A stretch of DNA of 64,000 nt from Eunapius fragilis (Eukaryota > Porifera > Demospongiae > Spongillida > Spongillidae), in the NCBI GenBank assembly GCA_963681505.1, contig OY811982.1, positions 8,068,272-8,132,271 of the forward strand. Reading direction: 5' to 3'. Below are positions 21,172 to 32,356 of this stretch, piece after piece (the first letter of the stretch is position 1; each line of letters starts with the position of its first letter). The notes below the pieces were generated by a model. The model made no database searches. It was given only the letters and a program-made list of their open reading frames with translations, and was not told the origin of the DNA. The translations under genes and the position numbers were made by a program.

Positions 21172-21780
21172 AGTTTTATTTATTATCTAAGTTGCCACCT
21201 AGCTTTGCTAAATTTTGGGCAAGAATTTTCCTCTTGGAATCCCTCATCCTAACGCTAACCAACGCAGTACGGCCACGATGGAACGATGCGTACAGCACCC
21301 CTACAGTTTGCATGCAACACCGCATATATATGTGTCAATGTTTGGTGAACATCTTTATTACAAGAGCCAGTGAAAGCAAACGAGGTCATACCACTGGTAA
21401 GTTGATCGTGCATGCAACATTATGTTCATAGGTGCCGTACAGGATGTGTTCATGCAGCATACTGGCCTAACAGATAAGCTAAAGAAAATTAACTGTATGG
21501 AGTGAACTTAACAAGTCATTGAAAGACAATCTCATCAGTTCAATTCTGTCAAAGCCTGTTTGACTTTCAACAAGTTGCTGGTTCCTTCAAAGTCAAAAAT
21601 CATGAAAGGAATTAAGGCTGGTAAGGTGGTATACACCACATGTGTGTATAGGACATATATGACATGGGACTACTTACTATTCCCCCGCGATAAACCATAT
21701 TACAAAAGGCAGGCTCAGCCAAGCGACCGCTACGACGACATGCAATGTTAATGATAGTTGGAACGCCTGCATGTATAGGC

Positions 21781-22353
21781 CAGGGCCGCCGGAGCCGGGG
21801 CGGCTGGGGGAGGCTATGGCCGCTCAACTTTTTACGGGTACATTTATAAATATTACAATTACATACTTACGCTTAATTGCTATAAATTGAATAACCCTAT
21901 CAGCTGTTTTTAACTACCCTGAGATGTCTTCGAATTCTTTCAAACCAGTAGTTCTGGTCAATTGCAGCTTCTGTTGCAGGTCACGAAAATGGAGTCTACT
22001 GCTTGTAATGCCTGCTACTAATGCTGAAAGTGAGCGATCGTTCAGTGCTGTACGACGAATCAAGAGTTACGCTCAATCACCTTATGGTGTTACATGTGCA
22101 CTGCGATCACACAGATAAATTCAATCTGGTTGACGTAGCTAACGAGTTCATTGCAGACAACGAACATAGGAGACAAGTATTTGCGAACGAATTTAAAGAA
22201 ACTGATTTGTATAGAACTTTATTAAATGTGTACTTTTAAAGAGATTTGTAGAGATTATTAATAGTTTGTTATGTAACTTTTAATAATTTATTATGTTATT
22301 GATCATGAATATTAATGAGCCGCCCCATTTATGTTATCCTTCTGGCGGCCCTG
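21781..22353 (+). mobile_element. Internally deleted hAT element with transposase C-terminus
   Basis: Ends are CAGGGCCGCCGGAGCCGGGG on the left and a complementary GGCGGCCCTG on the right, a hAT-type terminus. TAGGC lies directly outside both ends, but a clean 8-bp duplication is not seen. Inside, two overlapping plus-strand frames give VMPATNAESERSFSAVRRIK, then (shifted) LNHLMVLHVHCDHTDKFNLV and ANEF. This is the hAT C-terminal dimerisation motif (ATNAESERSFSAxRRIK...LNxLM) typical of ZMYM/ZNF862-like hAT transposases. The N-terminus and catalytic core are missing and the frame is shifted, so it is non-autonomous. Confidence 0.8.
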
Positions 22354-22359
22354 TAGGCT

Positions 22360-22876
22360 GTTTTAACCCGGCAACACATAGGCGTTCTTTTGTGACCTAT
22401 GGTCCACGCGTTCAATGGCGTATTAAACTTCCAACTCGAATAATGTAACACACTTAAGCATAGAGCTTCGTTTTAAATCCACTTTGGAACTCAACCATAG
22501 GCTCTTTAGATGCACGATCGAGATGGTGGAGCGTACAAAAATTGACCACGATCCTGATGACAGAGAGTATAAAAGTTGGAAATCGTGTGTGGGTGGCAAA
22601 AAGAGTTTAAATTATATCTGCCTAAAAATTGAACAATGCTTCAAGCAAGTTTTTTGTAAATTGGCGCAACTCGAGCTAAATGGGGGCGAGCTCCAGCTAG
22701 AATACTAGCAGCATGCTGGCGTTGTTTTCTGCCGCCATTTGGCAAGTAGCCCTCTTTGCTATACTGATCGTTGTTATTTCAAGCGTTGGCTGGCTGTTCA
22801 CTTGTTGGAATTAAGTGATTTGTAATGCCTACGTGTAGGTTAACGCGCCTACGCGTAGGTGACGATCTAGCATTAA
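22360..22876. other. Flank with short open frame of unknown meaning
   Basis: A 74-codon frame at 22,484-22,708 (plus) has balanced composition but no recognised domain. Palindromes CCTACGTGTAGG and CCTACGCGTAGG occur at 22,829-22,858, again resembling the palindrome-ended elements. Confidence 0.3.
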
Positions 22877-23078
22877 TTAAGCAAAGTACCGTCGTAAGAT
22901 TAAACTCCTAATCAAAGGTGCTGACATAGATACAGAGAACAGAGAGAATGCAGGAGCACCAGAAGAGTCTGATGGTGCTGATGAGCGCATCACATTGACA
23001 AAAGAACATCTTACAAGGTTACATGCTTCACAACCTCCAGTGGAAAATGCCCCAGAAATGGATGATCAGAGCTCGTGA
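22877..23078 (+). other. Short coding-like open frame, unknown
   Basis: A plus-strand open stretch with no ATG reads KYRRKIKLLIKGADIDTENR, then ENAGAPEESDGADERITLTK and a tail ending DDQSS and a stop. Composition looks like genuine protein (charged, Ser/Glu-rich, IKLLIKGADIDTE resembling the end of an ankyrin repeat). No family is assigned. It could be a 3' exon or remnant of an ankyrin gene on the plus strand. Confidence 0.3.
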
Positions 23079-23084
23079 TATGAA

Positions 23085-24400
23085 GAACAGTGAACATTTT
23101 TGTTTTGCATTTGCATGCATGGTTGTTGTTTGCGGCTGAAATCCTTTGTAAATCATTTTATAAATCCTTTGGTAATCAGAATAAATCTAATTGATTCTGT
23201 AATGATTCACATAATCGGTGTATGCTTTTTGAAAGGATTTAATCTCATATGGATTTAATAATTTCCGAAGTATTTTTAATGATTTGTATTTCTAATGATT
23301 TAGCTGGTAGATCAGGTGCTGATTTTGGTCTGATTATTTCAATTAGAAATCACCCGAAAATCTCAAAATGATCTCACGCATTTTCCCCGTGTCCGGAGTC
23401 ACTTTATATGCAGTGTGAAATAGTAATTAGCTATTCCTTAATGAATGAGTTAAAACCCTCCCTTTGGCATCCATCCACACCCATGCAGATGCTAAGCTTT
23501 TAAGATCATGTCTCTCATGCAACTGAAATATTGTATGTGGGATTTATACTATCTTTTTAACTTTTACACATGACTGTAATCATGCAGTGTTGGGATTTCA
23601 AAGAGCCAGCTTTGATGAATGGTTCTTGCCTTCACTCAAATTTAAGGGACATACCTAATGCAGGGTAAAGACATTCCAAGGTGAGTTTAATAGATGTGTA
23701 GAATGTGATACTATAGCTATAGAGCTCTCTAATCTGAAAGGGCTGAGTTTATTGGATTTTGCACCCCTTCAAATGTGCTGTGGATAAGGTATAGCTTTAA
23801 TTGGTATATATAGTGCCATTAACTTAATCTACTAGCATATAACAGAAGACAGTATAGGAAATGCGACATATTAAATTTATGCCATGCGTGCCTCTTGTGT
23901 GCATGTAACTGGCAATAATAGTGACATTGTTTCTGATAGCAGTACCCATAACCACAATGAAAGTATGAACTTATTATAGTGATGACCTTGATGAAAGAGG
24001 CTGTGTTGTTTCCTCATCCCATTCATCTTCCTACAAGCCAGACGTGGATGATTGTGCAATTTAAGTGGATTTACATCATCATTAAATCAGCCTCCCTTAG
24101 ATGCGCAATAGAGCTTTCAATTAAATCTTCATATAATTAATCTTCAAATAAGTCACCCCCAACACACAACCCCTGACACTAATAATCCTATCGCTGCCCC
24201 TAACTACTATTTGATACAAAACAAGTTGTGGAACTCTTTTGTTCATGTTTACTTGTTCCTCCCCCATGCAATGTTTTCATGAAATGAGGCCATTGTGCAT
24301 GCTGTACAAATGAATTGTTTTATCTATTAGCATATTAAAAGCACAAAGCATAACGTATGCACTGAAATCTGTAACTAGGTAATGCCACACAATACAGCAA
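23085..24400. other. No recognisable gene
   Basis: AT-rich sequence without convincing coding potential. 24,210-24,330 is the duplicated flank shared with 19.4-19.6 kb. Confidence 0.45.
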
Positions 24401-24401
24401 C

Positions 24402-24736
24402 CTATAAACTGTTAGCATCTATAACACTACCCACTATCAGTCCTCCTTCGATATCACTAGCCAGAGTGCACAGGCCTATCTTCCTCAACACATCTATAAG
24501 TGTTGACCAAGCTACAGGCTTTGCACCCTTCCCTTGTAGCCATTGCCTAAAAATGGCCATGTTTATGTCTACTGCATTGAGTAAAAATTCTTTCCTTAGT
24601 GCCTCTACAATAACTCCAGTCTCATCATTCAGAAGGATGATCCCTAATTCTGTAAACTTTGCTCCAACATGTACAGCCACATTGAATGTCTTCTCTTTGC
24701 CTTTGAAGTACAGTAATTCCATCATTGTGGGAATTT
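24402..24736 (-). CDS. Death-domain exon, C-terminus of Ank-Roc-COR-Death gene
   Basis: After the acceptor TATCTATAG the exon reads IPTMMELLYFKGKEKTFNVA, then VGAKFTELGIIL, FRQWLQGKG, VAWSTLIDVLRKIGLCTLAS and DIEGGL, ending at a stop. The pattern (amphipathic helices with TELGIIL, RQWLQG, WSTLIDVLRKIG, LASDIE) is a six-helix Death domain, an adaptor fold for homotypic signalling contacts. The first two bases complete a Glu codon with the single base left by the linker exon at 25,268, so the join is in phase. The exon is intact, unlike its paralogue at 19.7 kb. Roc-COR plus Death is the C-terminal order of DAPK1. Confidence 0.8.
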
Positions 24737-24939
24737 CTATAGATATAAAGAACAACAGGACAGATGTGGATACAAGGGGTCCAGGACATCCAGACACCCC
24801 ATCCCAGCTGATCATGAAAAGATTGATTAGAACTACTGTGTGCAAAGTGCATGAACCACTTCTTCAACCACAATACACCACAACTGTTTCTACAGACATA
24901 AATGCGTTGGTTTTGGGTCTGGAGCCCCAGACTTTGACT

Positions 24940-25010
24940 GGGGAGATTGTAGTGCTCCCCCATACCCCTAGCTGATGGGGTATGGGGTATGGGGGAGCAA
25001 CAACACAGAA
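24940..25010. repeat. Hairpin in intron
   Basis: GCTCCCCCATACCCC pairs with GGGGTATGGGGGAGC, separated by about 15 bases, inside the intron between the linker and Death-domain exons. Confidence 0.6.
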
Positions 25011-25267
25011 CATTTGTACAGACACTTCCAACATTAATTGTTTTGTCATTCTGTCCCTGGTGTTAACACATCACATAAACTTGTTCCTCAGCAAGTAAGG
25101 CATTGAGCTATTTTAATGACCAATCCATGTACAAGTGACGCTGTGTTTGTATATTCCCCCTCAATTTCATACATACAATTCATGCCAGTGATTAGGCTAT
25201 CCATGGAAAGAAAATCACAGCGAGTAGCTATATAACAACTGAATTATGCTGAACTATGTTAACTAAC

Positions 25268-25309
25268 CACTGACTCTTGGTAACTGCTGTTCTTGAATAT
25301 TTTCCGTAC
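25268..25309 (-). CDS. Linker exon of Ank-Roc-COR-Death gene
   Basis: A 42-base exon coding (G)TENIQEQQLPRVS, between a 57-base intron (25,310-25,366) and a 531-base intron. Acceptor TTTCTACAG, donor GTTAGTTA. Phase joins on both sides: its first two bases complete the Gly codon of the COR exon, and its last base begins the Glu codon of the Death exon. If the donor is not used, translation stops three codons later at 25,263, giving a product without a Death domain. Confidence 0.7.
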
Positions 25310-25366
25310 CTGTAGAAAGATTAAACCAATTATATCTCATGCAGGTACATATCCTTAACACCTTAC

Positions 25367-26942
25367 CATTCACAGCAATAGAAACAAGACGAGGAAGACA
25401 TGGCTCCGCACTGGTCCAGTTATTAAGATGTACCACTTTGTTATTGCTGACCACTGTGGGGTTGTCATTTTTCAGAGCATCACTAAGATGGGAGAGCTGA
25501 ACTCTTGTCAGTGTATCCAGCGAACAGCCTTGTGTGAACACAGAGCTAGCCTTACTAGGGTCCACAATGTATTCTGTGGTTGGAATGGATGGAGAGAACT
25601 GAGTGAGGGTGGTCTTGATGGTTTGGAGAACAGGAATCAGTTCAGTGCAATATTTAGGATCAGGGAAGGACATCACCAAGAAGAGACATCTTGACTCCTT
25701 CATCAACTCAATTACTGTGGTCACACCATTCACACTATTCCAACTAATGCCACACCTCCACACCTTGCATTGTCGATTATTAATCGGAATAATAGTATCA
25801 TGATTTTGGTCTGGAAGGCATAACTCATGTGCTAGTTTAATCATGAGAGTGTGAAGGAAGCGATTTGGAAAGAACAGCTGGATATTGTCTGCATGCAAGA
25901 GCCATCCAAAGCATTTCTCAGGAGTTTCAATATCACCTGTGCCAAACTGTGGCCTATCCTCAAGTATGAGAGGAGGAAAAAATAACAGATCAGATGATGA
26001 TGGACCTTGAGGTGCCATGTTTGTGTTGACACCCTCTAGGCTGATGCGTTGGCATAACTGAAGTTTAATTAGAAACTGAACAATCATTGCATTGTTGTGG
26101 TTAGGGAAGCACTTCCCAAGTACATCCATTGGGATGATCCCAGTGTTGCTGGCTATGGGGAGGTGCTCTTTGAAGTATGAAGGAGCAAATAAGGCTCCAT
26201 TGACTTTCTCAAGCAATGTCCCCTGGTCAAGAACTATCCAGCTATCGCTATTATCAGATTGGAGAAAGACAATAAATCCCTTTTCTCCCAAGGTGGTCAG
26301 GAGTTTCATGATTTCAGAAGTCTCAATTGGAAGGACTCGTGATGCTTCCTTTTCAAGAAGGGACATGAGAGATGACAGAGTTATAACCTCTTTGTCAGAA
26401 GGAACCTTGTCATTCAAGAAAGCATACATCAGATGATTAGTGAGAGAGATGGCTGGAGAACGTAGCCCAACTTTATTGTTGATCCTACTAAGCAAACTAA
26501 GAAAGCTTTTTAGGCTGTCACCACGACATTTGATGGCATTAAGAGCAATGAACTCTTCAAAGATGAGCTCTTTAAATATATCCTTCCCTAGCTCTTTTAT
26601 TTTTTCTCCAAGCTCTGTTAGATAATCCATGTCTACATGTGTGCCTACCACTACGACAGATGATGGTTGACGGCATTGGTGACATACATTGCTTATCATG
26701 GCAGACCAGTAGTACATCTGTTTAGTGATCCCAACTATGTCCCCCACACTGACATCCACCAGCATGAGGAAGGTGGAGGGACTGGTGAGGGAAATGGCTT
26801 CCAGTAGAGAGCAGTGACTTGAGTAGTAGGTATGGTGGCCTGCTAGGTCATAGAGTATCATGTTGGAGTCAGAGTTCTGAACTTGGTATGAAACAATACC
26901 AGCTGTTAGTGGTTTGGCAACCTCATTAAGGTCAAGCTTTAG
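25367..26942 (-). CDS. Roc-COR GTPase exon (ROCO family)
   Basis: One 1,576-base open exon after the acceptor CACTACAG. It opens LKLDLNEVAKPLTAGIVSYQ (G2/switch I, PLTAGI), then ILYDLAGHHTYYSSH (G3, DxxG, with the His after the Gly seen in Roc domains), FLMLVDVS, and VVVVGTHVDM (G4, THVD) near exon residues 100-104. The COR part follows with winged-helix blocks KLLTTLGEKGFIVFLQ, SWIVLDQGTLLEKVNGALF and FLIKLQLCQRIS. A further region of about 230 residues has no clear motif. The P-loop (G1) is absent here and is supplied by the exon at 54.4 kb, which joins in phase 0. ROCO proteins are GTP-regulated signalling scaffolds. Confidence 0.85.
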
Positions 26943-27365
26943 CTGTAGTGAGATAATGTATTACTGCGTAATAACAACACTCTGTAAACTTGGCACATAT
27001 TATCCACCTGTCATATAAACACATGCATTTACACATATGGGACTGTTCATGCGAAAAGTCATGGCCTTTCGCGTATATTGGAACCTACACGAGTAGGTTC
27101 CATCTAGGAATCCAGTAGTATCATGAATGTCATTAAAAACGTCACTCATGTCTAGCAAAACCTAGCGGATATTTTTTCAATTATTTCATATTCAAAGTCC
27201 TCTACAACTTCTTTCTTACACACTGGAAATAAGCCTGTCCATCATGGAGTTACAGGGTCCTGAATTTATAATTACGCATACAGTTCTATTGCACGCGGGG
27301 CTTTGATGCTCCTTCCTGGAAATTTGTTAATAATTTACGCAAGGTACCTTTTCGCTGCTTCAACC

Positions 27366-27400
<35 letters not shown>
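26943..27400. repeat. Start of the large TE-filled intron
   Basis: 27,033-27,060 has TATGGGACTGTTCATGCGAA, a diverged form of the terminus of the giant repeat. 27,308-27,360 (TGATGCTCCTTCCTGGAAAT) is a second copy of 2,241-2,300. 27,368-27,402 is a (TA)n microsatellite that abuts the giant repeat. Confidence 0.6.
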
Positions 27401-27401
<1 letters not shown>

Positions 27402-27405
<4 letters not shown>

Positions 27406-29079
27406 GACAGTTCACGCGAAACTGGCGTATCACGTTTTTATATATAAAGTTATAAAAATGATTCACTTGAAATCGCTACATCTCCCGAACCGTAAATGCT
27501 ATTGACTTCCTACTTTCAACACTTCATACTACATCATTTCTCTCTGGTAAAATAAATTTTGGGCTCTTGCATTAGCTTCGTGCCAGTGTTGCAACGTCCG
27601 ATACCCCTTGGGGTTCAAACCGGCCATATCTTTCGGCAGGACATCTCAATTAACTTCAAATTCGGTTTATACGTAGAGGGGTCCTGTACCTATCGATTTG
27701 TCCTGTTCGTTAATTTTTACTTGATCCGTTACGGAGATACAGCTGTGCAAAGTAATTGCACATTTCTCGTTCATTTCGCGCCATTAACCTACTACAACCT
27801 GGTTCCCGCTACTCCGAGCACATGAATATACAATAACCTCCCGTGCCCATGCCACTACATGTACAACTGAAGTGCCACCGTTAATTTACGCTCTTACAAA
27901 CGTCAGTGGTTCTCTTCTATAACGAACAAGATTCGTTAAGCGATCAAAATGCGTGGGATTCAGCTACCATCACCATACAAAACACGGTACGTACTACCAG
28001 TACCGATACGCGCGCACAACAATATGTGTCCCTGTCCATTCGGTCATACTCTTTGGGTGCCACTCATTGCGTGGCCATTTATAGGCTCACAACCTATAAC
28101 AGTACGTCAGAGCCATGAGATATAGTGCACGGTGTATCAGCTAGGCTATGGGAGAGGCGTGGTCGAGTTAAAGACACATGCAGCGCAGCTAGGTTGGAAC
28201 ACATATAACCCTTCCTTATTGTCGGGATTTGCGTTCTGCTGGCACATATATTTTTAACGCCCACCGTTTTTCATTTCATCTGCATGGCTGGCACACACAC
28301 ACACCCATGAACCAACACATACACACGTCTCACGTCACACTTATACACACTCTTTCCACTATTCTTTCCCCTTGCTGTACACCCTGTAAATTGTTATGTG
28401 CTACATGGATTCACCCAATAAGCTTTGTCTATTTGAACTTTTTTTGGTTACAGTGCTTTCACTGGCTTACTATCCAACCCTCTTTCTCAACTATTTATAT
28501 TCTGACTGATGTGTTTTTCACGTGTGTAAACTGGATTGTGTGTTTTATACACAGTTGTATAGGAGCATGGGGGCCATGGGGTCAAAGGCCCCAACAATTT
28601 TTTCAGAGGAAGGCCCCCCTCCCAACCCCTCCCCCCATTGGTTGTATGTACTGGATTAATGTGTTGTACGTACTGGACTATTTGTTCCTGTCTCACCGTA
28701 CCTGCCACGTCATGACGTACCATGCCACATGTCCCATATTCCATTACATGCATCCATTTAGACACTCACACACTCATACAGACACAACACTCACAACTAT
28801 CCCATGCCAATCACTATATACGCTGAGGCTCTGAGTGTGTACCATTGAGAGGTTCAAAAAGACTTAGGACTTACTATTTATTACCTTCCTTTGTTATATA
28901 AAATTTCCAGGGCCCTGATCTTTATCTTTAGGGATAAAGCAGGGAATGGTATTCCTGCCCGGCTTATATACAAAACTAAAGTCCCTCTTACAGAGTGGTA
29001 GATCTACATAAATAGCACAGATTCCTAGAAGGGGCCCATGTATAATGCTATACATACACACACACACTCACACATGCAC

Positions 29080-29110
<31 letters not shown>

Positions 29111-29456
29111 AACCAGTGCTACTTAGAATTAGTGGTTCTGGTAGGTATGACTGTCAGTTTGCTATGACCAGATGCAAAGCCACCCATGGAAGTCACCCAT
29201 GGAATGTTGATTTACATGAGATGGTGGCAAATAGATTTGCTAATGCATTTGTGTTTAGGACTCTGCCATTCATGAGACATATGGTCACATACCACCTGAG
29301 GATCCGAGCATATTTTATGTATGTTTTTGGATCTGGGGCAGTGCCACTTCCAAACATGTTACAGACCTGTGAGTTCCATAGGCTTTTGCATTTGGTCATA
29401 TGTGTAGCAAACATGACAGTCATCCTCATCAGAACCACTAATCCTAAGTAGCACTG
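27402..29456. repeat. Giant inverted repeat, left arm
   Basis: Begins ATGGGACAGTTCACGCGAAA. It is the reverse complement of 33,475-35,538 along about 2 kb, with mostly scattered differences (for example CCAGTGTTGCAACG versus CACTGCACG context). It contains CA/GT microsatellites (29,057-29,110) and a block ending in CACTAATCCTAAGTAGC at 29,430-29,450. The same terminus is seen diverged at 27,033, 35,554 and 62,733. No transposase is recognised inside, so it is likely a foldback or non-autonomous DNA element with very long terminal inverted repeats. Apparent frames are mirrored in both arms and carry no domain. Confidence 0.85.
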
Positions 29457-29465
29457 GAATTTCCG

Positions 29466-29466
29466 T

Positions 29467-29545
<79 letters not shown>
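29466..29545. repeat. (GT)n microsatellite
   Basis: A GT-rich tract of about 80 bases at the inner edge of the left arm, interrupted once by GCGTGT. Confidence 0.9.
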
Positions 29546-29651
29546 TACGTAGCATTGGAATCTTTCTTTCTTGGAGGATGTGCAATTTATTTTTGTGATG
29601 TGTTGACAAGCTACTTCTAGATCTGCTCACCTAGAAATGGAAGCCTTACAT

Positions 29652-29886
29652 ACAAGTAATAAAGACATTCTCTATGAGAAAGTTGATGACATATAGGATT
29701 GGAAGGCAAAAAGAAAGGAAACAAGGGTCTACTAAGGGGAAATGTAATACGCACACAGTTGAACAACATAATGTCCTACAAATGTTCTAAATATTGTGCT
29801 ATTACATATTTCCTTTTTACACCACTATTGCCTTTCAATCATATATATACCAACTTTCTCACAAAGAATGTTTTTTTTTTACTTGT
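29652..29886. mobile_element. MITE, family M1 (copy 3)
   Basis: Starts ACAAGTAATAAAGACATTCTC and ends in GAATGTTTTTTTTTTACTTGT. Internal GAGAAAGTTGATGACATATA and AAAGGAAACAAGGGTCT are matched by diverged complements on the right (CACCACTATTGCC, CCAACTTTCTC). It belongs to the same family as 53,424-53,708. Confidence 0.75.
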
Positions 29887-29899
29887 TCCATCAGTTCTT

Positions 29900-30290
29900 T
29901 TTCTTCATGAGATAGAACATAACAAATTTAGAGCATTTTGAAATAAGACCATTAGTGGTGTTACACAGTTTAGGAGGGGTATACTGTGTGGAGGAGGGGG
30001 TGGGGGTGTCTCCTGGATGGAATGGTAAAAAGGGGGAAGGAGATCCCTACGTAGAAGTGTGACATCTATGGAAGAGGGGGTGCTCTGATGTGGAGGAGCA
30101 AGGGGCACCTGCTGTGAAGTGGGTGGGGAATCCCATGTGAAAGAGGTGTCTATTGGTGGGGATGGAAGCACTGATGTGGTGGAGCAAGTAGCATGCATCC
30201 ATTGGTGGCCTTGTACCAACATAAAGGGGCTACCATTGGTGGAGGTCCAAACGCAGCTTGCTAAGCTTTTTCAAAGCTACCATTGTGTGT
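29900..30290. other. No recognisable gene
   Basis: G-rich low-complexity stretch with drifting GGTGGAG / GAGCAAG motifs (30,060-30,260), suggestive of a degenerate tandem repeat. No gene is seen. Confidence 0.4.
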
Positions 30291-31480
30291 GGTATGTGTG
30301 TGTGTGTGTGTGTGTCTGTGTGTGTGTGTGTGCTTATAGCATTGCCATTGGTACCTTTCTTAGAGGATTTATTTTTTGTGCAAGCTACTTGTGGACAGAT
30401 GGGAAGCCTTGCATAAGTGGTAGTGGCTAGCCTATCTCAAAGATTTGTAAAGACTGGGCCACTGTACAGTTTATGCAGAGCATTCACTGACATGGCTTCT
30501 ATTTACCCATGGGTAAACGCAGCACTGAGTTGGTATTTTACTTACACAACAGAGATGAAGCTTCAGGACTAGTATGCAGCTATATATACAAGAGCACCTT
30601 GATGAGGACATGAGATTTGAGCCCCCCCCCCCCCCCCCCCCCCCCCATCATTCCAACTCTTTCATGACCACTATCAGCTGAAATAGAGGAGTCTTTAAAA
30701 CCCAATGAAGCACAGTCTGAATTTGAGTACAGTGGATGGTATATGAGACATGTATAGTGGAGCCTCATGGGGCCCTCTGACAAACATATTGTGGCATTTG
30801 CCCCCACGACCCCCGTGCTTCCTACCCCACTGACACCAGTCCAATACATGCAACACACAGTCCAGTTACATGTGTGAAAAACACATCCACATCAGTGACA
30901 TGGAGGCCTTTGGACATGACCATGTAGAGGAGGCCATGGGATATGAGTATACAGTGGAGGGCATGAGTCTGACAAGACATACTACCATTTTGTACTGATA
31001 CAATTATGACCACTATAGAAATAGAAGGTAATGGCATATTTGTACATGTAGGACCAAACATAAAGAGAATGAATCTGAATATAAATAGTTGAGAAAGAGG
31101 TTGTATATTAGGTCAGTGAAAGCACTGTAACCGAAAGACATAGAAAAAAAAAGTTCAAATTGACAAAGCATATGAGTGAATCCATGTAGCACACAACATA
31201 ACGGTTTACAGCATAGGGAAAAGAGTAATGACTTATGGTGGAAAGAGTGTGAATAGTCGTGACATGAGACATGTGTATGTTCATGGGTGTGTGTGCCAAC
31301 CGTGCAGATGAATGAAAAACGGTGGGCATTTAAAATATATGTGCCAACAATAAGGAAGGGTTACATGTATTCCAGCCTAGCTGGGCTGCAAGTGTCTTTA
31401 ACTCGACTACGCCTCTCCCCTAGCCTAGCTGATACACCGTGCACTATATATCATGGCTCTGACATAGGGTCAATCTTAAC
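30290..31480. repeat. Third, diverged copy of the giant-repeat arm
   Basis: 31,085-31,470 matches 34,440-34,850 in the same orientation (AGTGAAAGCACTGTAACC, GTGAATCCATGTAGCAC, CTCGACTACGCCTCTCCC, CACCGTGCACTATAT). Upstream, 30,838-30,900 matches the CCAGTACATACAAC / CACGTGAAAAACACATC part. It contains a GT microsatellite (30,296-30,331) and a poly-C run (30,629-30,646). Confidence 0.7.
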
Positions 31481-32076
31481 CACTTCATCACACATGTGTC
31501 TGAGTTTCAGAAACAAAATATATCCATGAACTAAACATACTAACATATGTAAGAATGTAGATTATTAACCCTTGACTTCAATGATTTCATGCGTTATGAA
31601 TTGACCACAATTCTAACCACTTATGTAAACAATGCCTATTATCTTTTTCTGCGTAAGAGCCTTTGTGACCTTTTTATTTACATGCGTAGCTGGCATCTAT
31701 AGCTACCTTCCTATCTTTTAAATTCAGCGTAGGAACAGAAAACTAAGTGCCAATATCAATTTGAAGCCGAGATTTTACTACCAATTTAAAACGAACACTT
31801 TTTTCTCATTTTTTCTTGAAGCAATATGAAGTACCTAGTCTTGGTGTCCTATGTTCAAGATTGCTAGATGGAATGCCAAGGTGTTATTGAACTGCATTGC
31901 GCTGAAGTACAAATGTAGAGGACTCTTAAGAATCCTTACAAAGGCGATAATTATCCACAATGCCTGCGTGTACAAACAATGAATTTCTTTAGTGCTAGCT
32001 TCCTACGTACAATGCTCAGTGCACACAAGGACGACTGTGATTGGCTTGCATGTGGTGCAATGACCGACGGAAGGGG

Positions 32077-32313
32077 CAGGGCCGACGCCGCCGTTCAAGC
32101 AGGTGCGGCCATGGCCGCACCACTTTTTGAAACTTCGATTTAAAAAAAAATTTTTACTTTATAGTTAATTGCGTACTCTGCTGCATGATGCAAGTGCTAT
32201 TCATCTCGCTTGTGGCTCCTTTTTGCTCATCAATCCTTTGTTTCATTTCATACAAGCGCCCGGCCTGCACGCGGTTTGGCCACACCACTTTTTAAATGCC
32301 GGCGTCGGCTCTG
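32077..32313. mobile_element. hAT-type MITE inserted in the inner palindrome
   Basis: Termini are CAGGGCCGACGCCGCCGTT on the left and AAATGCCGGCGTCGGCTCTG on the right, with secondary inverted motifs GCCGCACCACTTTTTGAAA and CCACACCACTTTTTAAA. The matching site in the other arm (about 32,588-32,612, a C run next to TTTCCGTCGGTC) lacks it, giving an empty-site comparison. The insertion lies in a G/C homopolymer, so a target duplication cannot be read cleanly. Confidence 0.75.
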
Positions 32314-32320
32314 AGGGGGG

Positions 32321-32321
32321 T

Positions 32322-32356
<35 letters not shown>
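32321..32356. repeat. Poly-G tract
   Basis: About 35 nearly uninterrupted G residues directly after the hAT-type MITE. It is likely an expanded version of the shorter C run in the opposite arm (32,590-32,602). Confidence 0.9.

Noticed and set aside
24382-24975. 197-residue plus-strand reading frame
   Set aside because: Antisense shadow of the Death-domain exon and its intron; no recognisable domain, while the minus strand has one with matching splice phase.
28229-28834. 201-residue frame in the giant repeat, mirrored at 34.1-34.7 kb
   Set aside because: His/Thr/Cys-rich, built on CA-type repeats, duplicated only because both arms are the same sequence; no domain seen.
29038-29630. Frames with poly-His/Thr or poly-Cys/Val stretches
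   Set aside because: Translations of CA/GT microsatellites and the inner end of the palindrome arm.
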